In this document: positions 9,103-18,012 of the stretch, piece by piece
Numbering within the stretch: position 1 is the stretch's first letter
Layout of the letters: every line of letters starts with the position of its first letter
Assembly (NCBI RefSeq): GCF_000478175.1
Contig: NZ_KI515775.1
Span: forward strand, 179,674 to 243,673
Reading direction: 5' to 3'
DNA from: Corynebacterium sp. KPL1814
GTDB lineage: Bacteria; Actinomycetota; Actinomycetes; Mycobacteriales; Mycobacteriaceae
DNA: 64,000 nucleotides
Made by a program: the position numbers and the translations under genes
The notes under the pieces: model-generated
Told to the model about the DNA's origin: nothing
Databases searched by the model: none
What the model saw: the letters and a program-made list of their open reading frames with translations, nothing else

Positions 9103-10344
9103 CTAATCGGCGGCCTTGGAGGCCATGGACACGGCAGTGATGGAACCATCGCCCACGCGAATGCGCAATTGCGCGCCGGGCGGTGATTGTTCATAAGAGC
9201 TAACTACCTCCGGATCGCTGCCGTCTTTGGGCAATACCTGGACAATAGAATACCCACGGGCGAGCGTGGCTGAGGGCCCCAAAGCAGAAACCCGTGCGCG
9301 CAGGGATTCCACGTGCCGGGTCTCGCGGTCCAAGAGCACCCGCAGCTCGCGGCGCATGCTCGTGCGCATGCGCTCGATCTCCTCGCGCCGGGCGCGGATC
9401 GGCGTCATAGGGTCAGCCAATACCGGCCGGGAACGGATATTATCCAGTCCACGGCGCTCGCGTTCTACCCAGCCGCGCAACGCCGCCGCCATGCGGGAAC
9501 GCGCCTCTGCAATAATCGCTCGTTCTTCTGCCACGGAAGGCACCACGCGCTTGGCGGCATCCGTGGGCGTGGCCGCGCGCAAATCTGCGACATTATCCAG
9601 CACCGGGCTGTCTGGCTCGTGGCCAATCGCGGAGACTACCGGGGTGCTGGCAGCCACGACGGCGCGTTGCAGGGCTTCTTCAGAAAAGGGCAATAGATCT
9701 TCCACGGAACCGCCGCCGCGGGCGATGATGATGACATCAATCTCCGCATCGGCGTCCAGCTCCTGCAGGGCCGAAATCACCTCGGGGACGGTATTGGTCC
9801 CCTGAACCGGAGTATTAATGACCCGGAATTGCACGGCCGGCCACCGGTCGCGGGCGACTGCCATGACATCGCGCTCGGCGGCAGAACCGCGGCCGGTAAT
9901 TAGGCCAATCTTCTGCGGGAGGTAGGGAAGCGGGCGCTTGCGCGCGGGATCAAAGAGGCCCTCTGCGGCGAGCTGCGCGCGCAGTTTTTCGATGCGCGCC
10001 AATAGATCGCCGATGCCCACGTGCCGGATCTCCGTGGTCCACAAGGAAAAGGACCCGCGGCCGGCATAAAAGGCGGGCTTGCCGTGCACGATGACGCGAT
10101 CGCCATCCTTCAGCGGCGTGGGCAGGTTGTGCAGCATTGAGGAAGAGCAGGTCAATTGCACCGACTTTTCCTGCTGCACATCGCGCAGGGTGAGATAAGA
10201 CAGCTTCCAGGTGGGCTTGTAATTGATCTGCGTTAATTGGCCTTCCACCCACAGATATCCAAGGCGCTCGATCCACCCCTTCACCTGGTCATTGACCTGG
10301 CCCACAGGCCAGGGGGTCTCTGGAGTATTTGCCGGTTGGTTCAC
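9103..10344 (-). CDS. xseA: Exodeoxyribonuclease VII large subunit
   Basis: 413 residues with GTG start. An N-terminal OB-fold region (about 10-110, including [10 protein letters not shown] and [10 protein letters not shown]) is followed by the catalytic domain, where [26 protein letters not shown] and [10 protein letters not shown] are recognisable. The latter two belong to the conserved active-site region. XseA is the catalytic partner of XseB in degrading single-stranded DNA during repair. First gene of the xseA-xseB-hypothetical operon, divergent from ispH as in other corynebacteria. Confidence 0.95.
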   Translation of the reverse strand: MNQPANTPETPWPVGQVNDQVKGWIERLGYLWVEGQLTQINYKPTWKLSYLTLRDVQQEKSVQLTCSSSMLHNLPTPLKDGDRVIVHGKPAFYAGRGSFSLWTTEIRHVGIGDLLARIEKLRAQLAAEGLFDPARKRPLPYLPQKIGLITGRGSAAERDVMAVARDRWPAVQFRVINTPVQGTNTVPEVISALQELDADAEIDVIIIARGGGSVEDLLPFSEEALQRAVVAASTPVVSAIGHEPDSPVLDNVADLRAATPTDAAKRVVPSVAEERAIIAEARSRMAAALRGWVERERRGLDNIRSRPVLADPMTPIRARREEIERMRTSMRRELRVLLDRETRHVESLRARVSALGPSATLARGYSIVQVLPKDGSDPEVVSSYEQSPPGAQLRIRVGDGSITAVSMASKAAD

Positions 10345-10482
10345 GCAGCCACCCTTTCCTTCTACAGCGCCCTACGGTGCCCTTTAGTCTAGGTGCTCCA
10401 GACAAGTACCGCCCCGCTTGGGTGGCCTAGATCGGCGCTTTTGCTGCTGGATAGGCCTTACTATTGTTTTGCTTTACCTTTC

Positions 10483-10488
10483 GATACT
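10483..10488 (+). promoter_or_regulatory. -10 box (GATACT) of leaderless ispH
   Basis: GATACT ends nine bases before the ATG at 10498. The GGGAGG between them is too close to the ATG to act as a ribosome-binding site, so leaderless translation is more likely. Confidence 0.55.
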
Positions 10489-10497
10489 CTGGGAGGC

Positions 10498-11448
10498 ATG
10501 ACTGATGGTAAAAATGTTCTCCTCGCGGCACCGCGCGGTTACTGCGCTGGAGTGGACCGCGCCGTCGAGACCGTAGAAAAGGCGCTAGAAAAATACGGCG
10601 CACCCATTTATGTACGCAAGCAAATCGTCCACAACCGTTATGTCGTTGAAACTTTGGCCAAGCGCGGGGTCATCTTCGTTGAAGAGGCAGCCGAGGCCCC
10701 GGAGGGTGCTCACCTCGTCTTCTCCGCCCACGGCATCTCCCCGGCGGTGCGCAATCAGGCGCAAGAGCGCAAGCAATTGACCCTGGATGCCACGTGCCCC
10801 TTGGTTACCAAGGTGCACAAGGAAGCCCAGCGCTTCGAGCGCGATGGTTACCACATCCTCCTCGTGGGCCACGAAGGCCACGAAGAAGTAGAAGGCACCG
10901 CGGGCGAGGCCCCCGATGTCACGCACCTGGTCGATGGCGTTGACGGCGTGGACAAGCTGCCGGACTACCTCCAGGATGAAAAGCTCATCTGGCTGTCACA
11001 GACCACGCTTTCGGTGGATGAGACCGTCGTGATCGTCAATAAGCTGCGCGAGCGTTTCCCACACCTGGAAAACCCGCCGTCAGATGATATTTGCTACGCC
11101 ACCCAAAACCGGCAAGAGTCCGTCAAGGCCATCGCGCCGAAGTGCGATCTGATGATCGTGGTGGGATCAAAGAACTCGTCCAACTCGGTGCGCCTCGTAG
11201 AGGTCGCGCTCGAAGCAGGCGCGCGCGACTCCCACTTGGTGGACTTCGCCGCAGAGATCGATGAATCGTGGTTAGACGGCGTAGAGACCGTTGGCGTGAC
11301 CTGTGGCGCCTCCGTGCCGGAACTCTTGGTGCGCGAGGTGCTCGAGTACTTGGATGATCGCGGCTTTAATGACGTGGAGCAAGTAACCACCTCTACGGAA
11401 TCCATTACCTTCGCGCTTCCGCGCGATCTGCGCCCCGCCCGTACCTAG
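10498..11448 (+). CDS. ispH: 4-hydroxy-3-methylbut-2-enyl diphosphate reductase
   Basis: 316 residues. IspH (LytB) is the last enzyme of the MEP pathway, reducing HMBPP to IPP and DMAPP with a [4Fe-4S] cluster. The three cluster cysteines lie in [21 protein letters not shown] and VTCGASVPE. The catalytic TxNRQ-type motif is present as ATQNRQ. The ORF extends upstream to 10393, but the family N-terminus begins at [14 protein letters not shown] and a promoter lies within the extension. It is followed by a strong hairpin terminator. Confidence 0.96.
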   Translation: MTDGKNVLLAAPRGYCAGVDRAVETVEKALEKYGAPIYVRKQIVHNRYVVETLAKRGVIFVEEAAEAPEGAHLVFSAHGISPAVRNQAQERKQLTLDATCPLVTKVHKEAQRFERDGYHILLVGHEGHEEVEGTAGEAPDVTHLVDGVDGVDKLPDYLQDEKLIWLSQTTLSVDETVVIVNKLRERFPHLENPPSDDICYATQNRQESVKAIAPKCDLMIVVGSKNSSNSVRLVEVALEAGARDSHLVDFAAEIDESWLDGVETVGVTCGASVPELLVREVLEYLDDRGFNDVEQVTTSTESITFALPRDLRPART

Positions 11449-11473
11449 CGCTGCAGCACTTAGAAGCAACGAA

Positions 11474-11522
11474 AAACCGTGAGCCTAGCGGCCTCTTAAA
11501 GAGTGCCGACGGCTCACGGTTT
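11474..11522. terminator. ispH terminator, shared with the convergent DUF6542 gene
   Basis: 12-bp stem AAACCGTGAGCC / GGCTCACGGTTT around a 25-nt loop, with flanking A- and T-rich sides that would work from both directions. Confidence 0.85.
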
Positions 11523-11525
11523 AGT

Positions 11526-12335
11526 TTATTCATAGAGGTTGTCGTCCCAACGCTGCTTTTTGGCAGTGTCTTTTGGTGAAGAAGAGGGACCTGGTTCGGG
11601 GGCCGGTGGTATCACGTCCCCCGCGCGCCGGTTCGGATCCGGCTGCAGGCGTTTTTCGCGTTCTGCCTGTTGCTCGCGGCGGCGCTCTTCCCGGTCGCGG
11701 CCGCGGATGCGGTCTTGCGGTTTCTGCGGCGGCCGCGCTTGTGCATGCGATCTACGGCGGGAGGAGCGTAGGGATGAGGCCTGCGGGTTTTCGGATCTAT
11801 CGCGGGCCATAAGCTCCGCCACGGAAAGCCGTTCAGTGCGGTTCTGACGGTCTCGCTTCATGTCCGCGCGCCGCGAGGCCTTTTGTTGATTCACGGCGCG
11901 CTGGGCGGCCTTGCGGAAGCGCATCCAGCGCAGAATGCCGATTGCGGTCGCGCCGAGAACCGCGATAAGCAACCACAGGAAGTTCTGGACCAGCGGATAC
12001 ACGGAGGTCAGCAGCGACGTTTTAGAAAAACTGCTGCCTTCTGGAGCATTGGACTTGGTGATGAAGACTCCTGCCGTCACCACGGTTACCGCGTACAAAA
12101 TGGGGATGGACGCGATGGACAGGAATAATCCCCGCTCCTCAACGATGAGCGCTATGAGCAGCGAGCTGATGATGAGGAAGGCAAAGTACATCCAGCCTAT
12201 GGAGCCAGCCTGAATGGAAATCAATGCGCCGGTGAGCAAAAGTGCCGCCAATAGCCCAAGGCCCTTCAGCAGCGAGATGCTCGGCATGCTCAGGCTTTGC
12301 GCGGCGGTAGGCTTTCGTTGTTTGGCTAGTGACAC
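11526..12335 (-). CDS. DUF6542-like integral membrane protein
   Basis: 269 residues from GTG 12335. About four hydrophobic segments in the first 130 residues (for example SLLKGLGLLAALLLTGALIS, YFAFLIISSLLIALIV and VQNFLWLLIAVLGATAI) are followed by a long, very basic, Arg/Gln/Pro-rich cytoplasmic tail. This resembles DUF6542 membrane proteins located near ispH/xseA in corynebacteria. Function is unknown. The longer ORF start (12428) was rejected because TAGGAT, a good -10 box, ends eight bases before GTG 12335. Confidence 0.65.
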   Translation of the reverse strand: MSLAKQRKPTAAQSLSMPSISLLKGLGLLAALLLTGALISIQAGSIGWMYFAFLIISSLLIALIVEERGLFLSIASIPILYAVTVVTAGVFITKSNAPEGSSFSKTSLLTSVYPLVQNFLWLLIAVLGATAIGILRWMRFRKAAQRAVNQQKASRRADMKRDRQNRTERLSVAELMARDRSENPQASSLRSSRRRSHAQARPPQKPQDRIRGRDREERRREQQAEREKRLQPDPNRRAGDVIPPAPEPGPSSSPKDTAKKQRWDDNLYE

Positions 12336-12400
12336 GTCGCAAAATCCTACCGTCTGGCGCGGGCCAATGGCTATATCCACGCAGTAAAACTGCCTAGATT

Positions 12401-13471
12401 TTAGGAAGAATTTGTCCCGCGCGGCCACGTATCAATGGGGGAAGGCTCCCGCGGTGCCCTGTTCGTGTGGCCGGGAATCTCCATTTCGTGCAGTTTGCGG
12501 GCGGTCACGCCCACGCGTGAATCCAGCGAGGAGAGCGTGGAATTATAGGCTTCTACTGCCTTTTCGAGGTTCTGGCCCACCTTGCCGTAGTGCTCCGAGA
12601 GGGTATTGAGCCGCGAATAGAGCTCGCGTCCCAAGCGTTTGACTTCCTTTGCCTTGGCGGAAATATCTTCCTGGTGCCACCCCATAGCCACCGTGCGCAA
12701 GAGCGCGAAGAGTGAGCTCGGGGTGGCGATGACGACGTTGCGCTCAAACCCGAACTCGATGAGCTCAGGATCGACCGATAGAGCCGCATCGAGGAAGGGA
12801 TCCGCGGGCACGAAGAGCACCACGAATTCCGGGGTCGGTTGGAAGGCCTCAATATAGTCTTTGTGGGACAACGCCTGGATGTGGCTGCGCAGCTGATGCG
12901 CGTGGCGGCGCAGGTAGCCTGCGTGTTCTTCTGGATCCTCGGTCTCCAGCGCATCGAGGTAAGAAGAAAACGGGACCTTGGCATCGACGATGATATGCCT
13001 GCCACCGGCCAAGTTGATGAGCATATCTGGGCGCACGATGCGGCCGTTTAAGGGCGCAGAGACTTGGGAATCAAAGTCCACGTGCCGTCTCATGCCGCCG
13101 AGTTCGACGACGCGCTCTAGCTGGATCTCGCCCCACCGCCCGCGCACATTGGGCGAGCGGAGGGCCGTCACGAGCTGATCCGTGCGCTCTGTTAGCCGAG
13201 ACGAGGTGCGGGTCACGGCCTGCACTTGGCTGGAGAGGGAGGCCAGGTGGGCAGTGCGGTCTTCTTCCAATTCTTGGAGCTGGAATCCGAGCCTATCCAT
13301 GGCCTTTTCTAACGGCTGTAGCTCGGCCTGGCGGCGTTGGGATTCTTGCAGCGCCCGGTGCTCCTCGCTCGGCGCGGAGCGGGAAGCGGAATGAGAGTGG
13401 GCCAGCCATCCCAGCACGGCGCCCAATAGGAGACCGATAAACAGCAGCAGCACGGGCAAAGTGGATGTCAT
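12401..13471 (-). CDS. rmuC: DNA recombination protein RmuC
   Basis: 356 residues from ATG 13471. It has an N-terminal hydrophobic anchor (LPVLLLFIGLLLGAVLGWLA), then a coiled coil (about 30-110), then the RmuC domain with RGRWGEIQLERVVELGGM and HIIVDAKVPFSSYLDALE. The domain is predicted to be nuclease-like, and E. coli RmuC limits inversions at short repeats. A start 30 bases upstream is possible. The gene lies upstream of DUF6542 on the same strand; the DUF6542 start at 12335 is 65 bases past the rmuC stop. Confidence 0.9.
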   Translation of the reverse strand: MTSTLPVLLLFIGLLLGAVLGWLAHSHSASRSAPSEEHRALQESQRRQAELQPLEKAMDRLGFQLQELEEDRTAHLASLSSQVQAVTRTSSRLTERTDQLVTALRSPNVRGRWGEIQLERVVELGGMRRHVDFDSQVSAPLNGRIVRPDMLINLAGGRHIIVDAKVPFSSYLDALETEDPEEHAGYLRRHAHQLRSHIQALSHKDYIEAFQPTPEFVVLFVPADPFLDAALSVDPELIEFGFERNVVIATPSSLFALLRTVAMGWHQEDISAKAKEVKRLGRELYSRLNTLSEHYGKVGQNLEKAVEAYNSTLSSLDSRVGVTARKLHEMEIPGHTNRAPREPSPIDTWPRGTNSS

Positions 13472-13507
13472 GGAATCCACTATGACACGTGCTGCCGACA
13501 CGGCACA

Positions 13508-14995
13508 CTATTTATTCGAATCTCCGTTCAAAAGATTTTCAAAGGCATCCCGCGCCCGGCGCAGGTTGGAGCGCATGCTCGGCTCGTCATAGTCCTCTGG
13601 GGTGGAGTCGACGTCGACGGAGTCATCGAGCGTGGTGGAGTCGCCATCGGAAGCCGCATCGGCGCCGGCGATATCGGGGTTGGCGTGTTCTGGGACCTTG
13701 CGCCATTGCTCGCGCTTGTATTGCGCCTGCTCTTCGGTATAGCGGCCGATGAGATAGCCCGCGACGGTGGAGTAGTTGAGCTCGGAGGAGTGCTTTTCCC
13801 CGGACTGCAGCTTCATCATGTCCTGCACGTAGCGATAAGCCACTGCGACCATCGCAGCGGTCGGTACGGCCAGGAACCCACCGATGAGTCCAAAGAGCGC
13901 GGAGCCGACGATGACGGAGACCAAAACAATAACTGGGTGCAGGTTCATGGCCTTTGCCTGCAGCCACGGCGAAAGGACATTGCCTTCAAGCTGCTGGACC
14001 AAAATAACGAGGCCCAAGACCAACAGTGCTTGGGTAAAGCCCAAAGACACCAAGGCGATAACCACTGCGAGCGCGCCGGAGACGATGGCGCCGACGAACG
14101 GGATGAAGCCGGCGATGAAGGTGATGATCGCCAGGGCCATCGCCAAGGGCACGCCGATAAGCACGAGGCCGAGGCCGATAAAGATGGCATCGATAAGCGA
14201 GACCACCGCCTGTGCCCGAATGAATCCGCCCAGGGTATTCCAGGCGCGCGTGAGCAATTCCGTGAGGTGCCAGCCGGCGCGCCGCCCGGTGGCATCGCGC
14301 AGCCACGGCAGGAATTTGGTGCCGTCCTTGAGGAAGAAGAAGGTGAGCACCAAGACAATGAACACCGTGACGAAAAATGAGGTGGCATTGCCGATACCCG
14401 TAAATACAGACCCGGCGATAACGCCCGCACGCTCCTGCAACCAGCCTGCGGCCTCGTCGATATAGGTGCTCATATCGTCGCTATCGAGGTTCAGGGGTGG
14501 GCCCTGGGCCCAAACCTGGAGCTGCTGGATGCCGGAGACCGTTTGTAGGTAGAGCGACTGGGATTGCCGCATGAAGTCCGGTGCCACCGAGGCGATAAGC
14601 CCACCGACGGCGGCCGAGGAGAGCAGGATCGTCACAATCGCCGCCAGGCCTGCGGGCAGTCCTTTTGTTCGCATCCAACGCGCCATGGGGTGAAGCACGG
14701 TACAGATAATAAGAGCCAAGAGCACCGGCAGGATGCCCTGCCAGAAGCTACCCAAGACGTGACAGATCGCAAAAAGGAAAACGCCAATTATCAGCAGGCG
14801 CACGGCCCACAGGGAGGTCGATTTCACCATTTCGCCCGCAATGACGGAGCGATCGACCTGATTGCCCGGGGGGTGTGGCGATACGTCGTCCAATTGGCTG
14901 GTGTCGAAGTCACCGTCCATTTTATCGCCCGGGCTCGCCTGCGGCTTTTCGGGTGTTGGTTGCTTATCAGAACTCACCCCACCATCTTGCCTCAT
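13508..14995 (-). CDS. AI-2E family transporter (PF01594)
   Basis: 495 residues. A charged N-terminal tail (about 60 residues) precedes about eight membrane segments in the order of the AI-2E/YdgG family (helix pair, long loop, then helices with VLVLTFFFLKDG and a GFIPFVGAIVSG re-entrant-like region). The C-terminal tail of about 110 residues is acidic and probably cytoplasmic. Members export small molecules or act as Na+/H+ antiporters. The substrate cannot be inferred here. The start is uncertain: ATG 14995 or GTG 14977 (VSSDKQPTPEKP). Divergent from ychF. Confidence 0.85.
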   Translation of the reverse strand: MRQDGGVSSDKQPTPEKPQASPGDKMDGDFDTSQLDDVSPHPPGNQVDRSVIAGEMVKSTSLWAVRLLIIGVFLFAICHVLGSFWQGILPVLLALIICTVLHPMARWMRTKGLPAGLAAIVTILLSSAAVGGLIASVAPDFMRQSQSLYLQTVSGIQQLQVWAQGPPLNLDSDDMSTYIDEAAGWLQERAGVIAGSVFTGIGNATSFFVTVFIVLVLTFFFLKDGTKFLPWLRDATGRRAGWHLTELLTRAWNTLGGFIRAQAVVSLIDAIFIGLGLVLIGVPLAMALAIITFIAGFIPFVGAIVSGALAVVIALVSLGFTQALLVLGLVILVQQLEGNVLSPWLQAKAMNLHPVIVLVSVIVGSALFGLIGGFLAVPTAAMVAVAYRYVQDMMKLQSGEKHSSELNYSTVAGYLIGRYTEEQAQYKREQWRKVPEHANPDIAGADAASDGDSTTLDDSVDVDSTPEDYDEPSMRSNLRRARDAFENLLNGDSNK

Positions 14996-15011
14996 AACGC
15001 GGTAGGTGCGT

Positions 15012-15017
15012 TAGGAT
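15012..15017 (+). promoter_or_regulatory. -10 box (TAGGAT) of leaderless ychF
   Basis: TAGGAT ends seven bases before GTG 15025 and no ribosome-binding site lies between, so ychF mRNA probably starts at its first codon. Confidence 0.65.
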
Positions 15018-15024
15018 TAGCCCC

Positions 15025-16110
15025 GTGAGTCTTACACTAGGAATCGTCGGCTTGCCCAATGTGGGCAAGTCCACTTTGTTTAATGCCCTGACCCGTTCCG
15101 AAATCTTGGCGGCTAATTACCCTTTCGCCACCATCGAGCCCAACGTCGGCTTGGTGGAGCTGCCGGATCCCCGTTTGGACACCCTCGCTAAGATGTTCAA
15201 CTCCGAGCGCATCTTGCCGGCGACCGTGTCCTTCGTGGATATTGCCGGCATCGTCGCAGGTGCCTCGCAGGGCGAGGGCATGGGAAACGCCTTCCTAGCC
15301 AATATTCGTGAGGCCGACGCTATCTGCCAGGTGGTCCGCGCCTTTTCTGATGACAACGTCATCCACGTCGATGGTCAGGTAGATCCCGGCAATGACATTT
15401 CCGTTATTAATACAGAGCTCATTCTGGCGGATCTGCAGACCATCGAGAAGGCCCTGCCGCGCCTAGAAAAGGATGCCCGGAAGAATAAGGACTTGGCTCC
15501 TGTGGTGGAGGCCACCAAGAAGGCGCAGGAAATCCTGGAGGATGACCGCACCCTCTTCGCCGCCGCCAAGACCGGCGAGATTGATCTTTCCCTCGTGCGC
15601 GAGCTGCACTTGATGACGGCTAAGCCCTTCCTCTATGTCTTTAACTCGGACGAGGCTGTGCTTACCGATGCCGCCAAGAAGGACGAACTGCGCCAGCTCG
15701 TCGCCCCAGCAGATTGCGTCTTCCTCGATGCACAAACCGAGTCCGAGCTCTTGGAGCTGGATGAGGACGAGGCAAGCGAGCTGCTCGAGGCAGTAGGCCA
15801 AGAAGAGCCGGGCTTGGCTACTTTGGCTAAGGCCGGTTTCTCCACCTTGGGCCTGCAGACCTACCTCACCGCTGGTGAAAAGGAAGCCCGCGCGTGGACC
15901 ATTAAGCAAGGCGCTGCCGCGCCCCAGGCTGCCGGCGTTATTCACACCGACTTTGAAAAGAAGTTCATCAAGGCCGAAATCGTCTCCTTCGATGATCTTG
16001 TTGCCGCCGGCTCCATGGCCGAGGCGCGCGCCAACGGCAAGGTCCGCCAAGAAGGCAAGGACTACATCATGCACGATGGCGACGTGTGTGACTTTAAGAT
16101 CGGCGGCTAA
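15025..16110 (+). CDS. ychF: Redox-regulated ribosome-binding ATPase YchF
   Basis: 361 residues, the family length (Obg/YchF superfamily, ATP-preferring). Walker A is GLPNVGKST at the N-terminus, switch/Walker B is DIAGIVAGASQGEG, and the C-terminal TGS domain contains LGLQTYLTAGEKEARAW and the terminal HDGDVCDFKIGG. The usual NKxD specificity motif is absent, as in other YchF proteins. The protein associates with ribosomes and modulates stress responses. GTG start, leaderless. Divergent from the AI-2E transporter. Confidence 0.96.
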   Translation: MSLTLGIVGLPNVGKSTLFNALTRSEILAANYPFATIEPNVGLVELPDPRLDTLAKMFNSERILPATVSFVDIAGIVAGASQGEGMGNAFLANIREADAICQVVRAFSDDNVIHVDGQVDPGNDISVINTELILADLQTIEKALPRLEKDARKNKDLAPVVEATKKAQEILEDDRTLFAAAKTGEIDLSLVRELHLMTAKPFLYVFNSDEAVLTDAAKKDELRQLVAPADCVFLDAQTESELLELDEDEASELLEAVGQEEPGLATLAKAGFSTLGLQTYLTAGEKEARAWTIKQGAAAPQAAGVIHTDFEKKFIKAEIVSFDDLVAAGSMAEARANGKVRQEGKDYIMHDGDVCDFKIGG

Positions 16111-16208
16111 ATCCTAGCTTGTTGCAGGTCGCGGTAGGGAACGTGGCGAGCGCGGGAATTTAGAGTTACCCTATCTGCGTACCCAACAACAATAAGGAGG
16201 TCATAATA

Positions 16209-16742
16209 ATGGCTGAGCTAGATAACAAGACGATCGCAATCATTGCTACGAATGACTTTGAAGACTCTGAGCTGACCTCTCCGCTAGAGGCCGTACAAAA
16301 GGCAGGCGCTACCGTAAAGGTTTTGGCGCCTAAGGCCGGCACCATTACGGGCAAGAACGGTACCGAGATCAACGTTGATGCAACGACCCAGGACTCCGAG
16401 GGTGAGACCTTCGACGGCATCATCTTGCCTGGCGGCACCAATAACGCAGACCTCATCCGCTTGGACGAGGCAGCCGTTAGCATCGTGCGCAAGCACATGG
16501 GCGAGGGCCGCCCCTTGGGCGCTATCTGCCACGGCGGCTGGATTCTAGCCGATGCAGACGCTCTCAAGGGTCGTACCTTGACGTCCTTCCCGTCCCTGCA
16601 GACCGATCTCCGCAATGCAGGTGCTACCTGGGTTGACGAAGAGGTCCACTGCGACCAGGGCTTGGTCTCCTCCCGTACCCCGGATGACCTGCCTGCATTC
16701 AACGCTAAGTTGGTCGAAGAGTTCGCAGAGGGTCAGCACTAA
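16209..16742 (+). CDS. DJ-1/PfpI family protein (type 1 glutamine amidotransferase-like)
   Basis: 177 residues. The nucleophile elbow AICHGGW places the reactive cysteine at 107 and the adjacent His at 108, with the conserved Glu near position 18 (NDFEDSEL). This is the PfpI/YhbO/general stress protein 18 branch, members of which have been described as proteases, chaperones or deglycases against glyoxal damage. The precise activity here is open. It has one of the strongest ribosome-binding sites in the window (AAGGAGG, 8 bases before ATG) and an excellent terminator, suggesting high expression as a single gene. Confidence 0.9.
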   Translation: MAELDNKTIAIIATNDFEDSELTSPLEAVQKAGATVKVLAPKAGTITGKNGTEINVDATTQDSEGETFDGIILPGGTNNADLIRLDEAAVSIVRKHMGEGRPLGAICHGGWILADADALKGRTLTSFPSLQTDLRNAGATWVDEEVHCDQGLVSSRTPDDLPAFNAKLVEEFAEGQH

Positions 16743-16763
16743 ATTAGGCTAAAGCCTTAATTA

Positions 16764-16815
16764 CTCCCTACGAGCCAGAGCGCGAGAAACCCTCTGGCTC
16801 GTAGGGAGATTTTTC
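16764..16815 (+). terminator. Strong terminator after the PfpI gene
   Basis: 17-bp perfect stem CTCCCTACGAGCCAGAG / CTCTGGCTCGTAGGGAG followed by ATTTTT. Confidence 0.92.
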
Positions 16816-16902
16816 GTCTATATGGGCTCCTTGCGTTCCCTAGGGCGGATCATGGATTTGGTTGAATGTTTAAGGATTCTCGCCGTCTGCTAACCTATGA
16901 AC

Positions 16903-17043
16903 CCAGAAGGGGAGTAGTTCCTACGGCGCCCGCGTGCGCCGCGATGACTGGTCGACACACTGGCTTCAAAGCCCGGCCACTCAGCATCGATGCTTTTGAT
17001 GCGAACGAGACCTTCGGACTGATTTTGGTTGCCGAAGGGAGAG
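16903..17043 (+). promoter_or_regulatory. yybP-ykoY (Mn2+) riboswitch candidate upstream of a CDF transporter
   Basis: The invariant 5' element GAAGGGGAGTAG (16906-16917) and the 3' element GAACGAGACCTTCGG (17003-17017) have the spacing and pairing of the yybP-ykoY class: GAAGG pairs with CCTTC, then TTC with GAA. Between them lie a clean hairpin (CGGCGC/GCGCCG) and a second arm containing GTCGACA, similar to the L3 metal-site loop. In the expression platform, CCTTCGG (17011-17017) can instead pair with CCGAAGG (17032-17038), which overlaps the ribosome-binding region of the next gene. Metal binding would hold CCTTC in the aptamer and free that site. A possible -10 (TAACCT, 16891) lies just upstream. 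Confidence 0.78.
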
Positions 17044-17052
17044 TAGTAGGCC

Positions 17053-17967
17053 TTGTCTTCTTTAAGTTCTGAGCAGCGCATTTTAGAGCGCTTTATGATG
17101 CTGTCCATCGCCGCGGCGGTGGCGACGATTATCTTGAAATCCCTAGCGGCCTGGCTAACGGGCTCGGTAGGTTTCTTCTCGGACGCCCTTGAGTCCCTCG
17201 TGAACCTCGCAGCCGCCATCGCGGGCTATTGCGCCTTGCGCATTTCCGCCAAGCCTGCCGATCACAATCACCACTTTGGACACGGCAAGGCCGAGTATGT
17301 GTCTGCGTTGGTAGAAGGCGCGATGATCTTCCTCGCCGCTGGTGCCATCATCTACACCGCGGTTCAGCGCCTCATTACTCCCCAGCCCGTTGAAGAAGGC
17401 GGCTGGGGCTTAGCGCTGTCGCTCTTGTCCTCGCTGCTCAATTTGGGCGTCGGGTTGGCCTTGATTAAGGCGGGCAAGCGCTATCGTTCCGCGACGCTGA
17501 ATGCTGATGGCCACCACCTGCTTACGGATGTGTGGACCTCCGTCGGCGTCCTCGCCGGCATGGCTGCGGTGTATCTTACGGGCTGGCTGTGGCTCGATGC
17601 TCTCGTCGCCCTAGCCGTTGGCATCAATATCTTGTGGACGGGATTTAAGATTTTGCGCGAATCCGTCAGCAGCCTGCTTTCTGAGGCCCTTCCGGAAGAA
17701 GAGCAGGATCAGATTTGGGATCTCTTAGCTGAACTGGAAAAAGAAAAGTCCGTGACCTTCACGGACCGGCGCACGGTAGCCTCCGGCAGGCAAAGAATGG
17801 TCTACCTGACCATGGAGGTGCCGGCGAACTGGAGCGTTTTATACTCGCACGAGATTGCCGATGACGTCGAAGTCGCCCTTGACCAGCTTTTCCCCGGATG
17901 CAGTGTGTTTATTCACGTGGAGCCGGCCGGCGTCGCGCATCGCCGCCCACTTCCATTCCGGCAATAA
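17053..17967 (+). CDS. Cation diffusion facilitator (CDF) metal exporter, probably Mn2+
   Basis: 304 residues, six membrane segments and a C-terminal cytoplasmic domain (about 215-300), as in CDF proteins that exchange a divalent cation for protons. TM5 carries HHLLTDVWTS (HxxxD). The corresponding TM2 site reads DALESLVN, so the usual DxxxD pair is ExxxN. A histidine-rich loop (DHNHHFGHGKAEY) follows TM2. The TTG start at 17053 is the first start after an in-frame stop, 11 bases after AGGGAG. The manganese riboswitch candidate immediately upstream suggests Mn2+ export, but specificity is inference. Confidence 0.88.
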   Translation: MSSLSSEQRILERFMMLSIAAAVATIILKSLAAWLTGSVGFFSDALESLVNLAAAIAGYCALRISAKPADHNHHFGHGKAEYVSALVEGAMIFLAAGAIIYTAVQRLITPQPVEEGGWGLALSLLSSLLNLGVGLALIKAGKRYRSATLNADGHHLLTDVWTSVGVLAGMAAVYLTGWLWLDALVALAVGINILWTGFKILRESVSSLLSEALPEEEQDQIWDLLAELEKEKSVTFTDRRTVASGRQRMVYLTMEVPANWSVLYSHEIADDVEVALDQLFPGCSVFIHVEPAGVAHRRPLPFRQ

Positions 17968-17969
17968 AT

Positions 17970-18000
17970 AAAGGCCCAAGGCGTACTGCCCGGGGCCTTT
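17970..18000. terminator. Bidirectional terminator between CDF and SDF genes
   Basis: Stem AAAGGCCC / GGGCCTTT with A-rich and T-rich flanks, between two convergent genes. Confidence 0.8.
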
Positions 18001-18012
18001 ATTCGCGATTTA

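Noticed and set aside
13685..14380. Long antisense ORF opposite the AI-2E transporter
   Set aside because: Glu/Asp/Gly-rich translation is the usual shadow of a GC-rich membrane protein gene; similar shadows oppose typA, dapE, fumC and fdhA.
16866..17072. A 68-codon protein upstream of the CDF transporter
   Set aside because: It runs exactly over the riboswitch elements and ends within the CDF gene in another frame. It has no ribosome-binding site or recognisable similarity.
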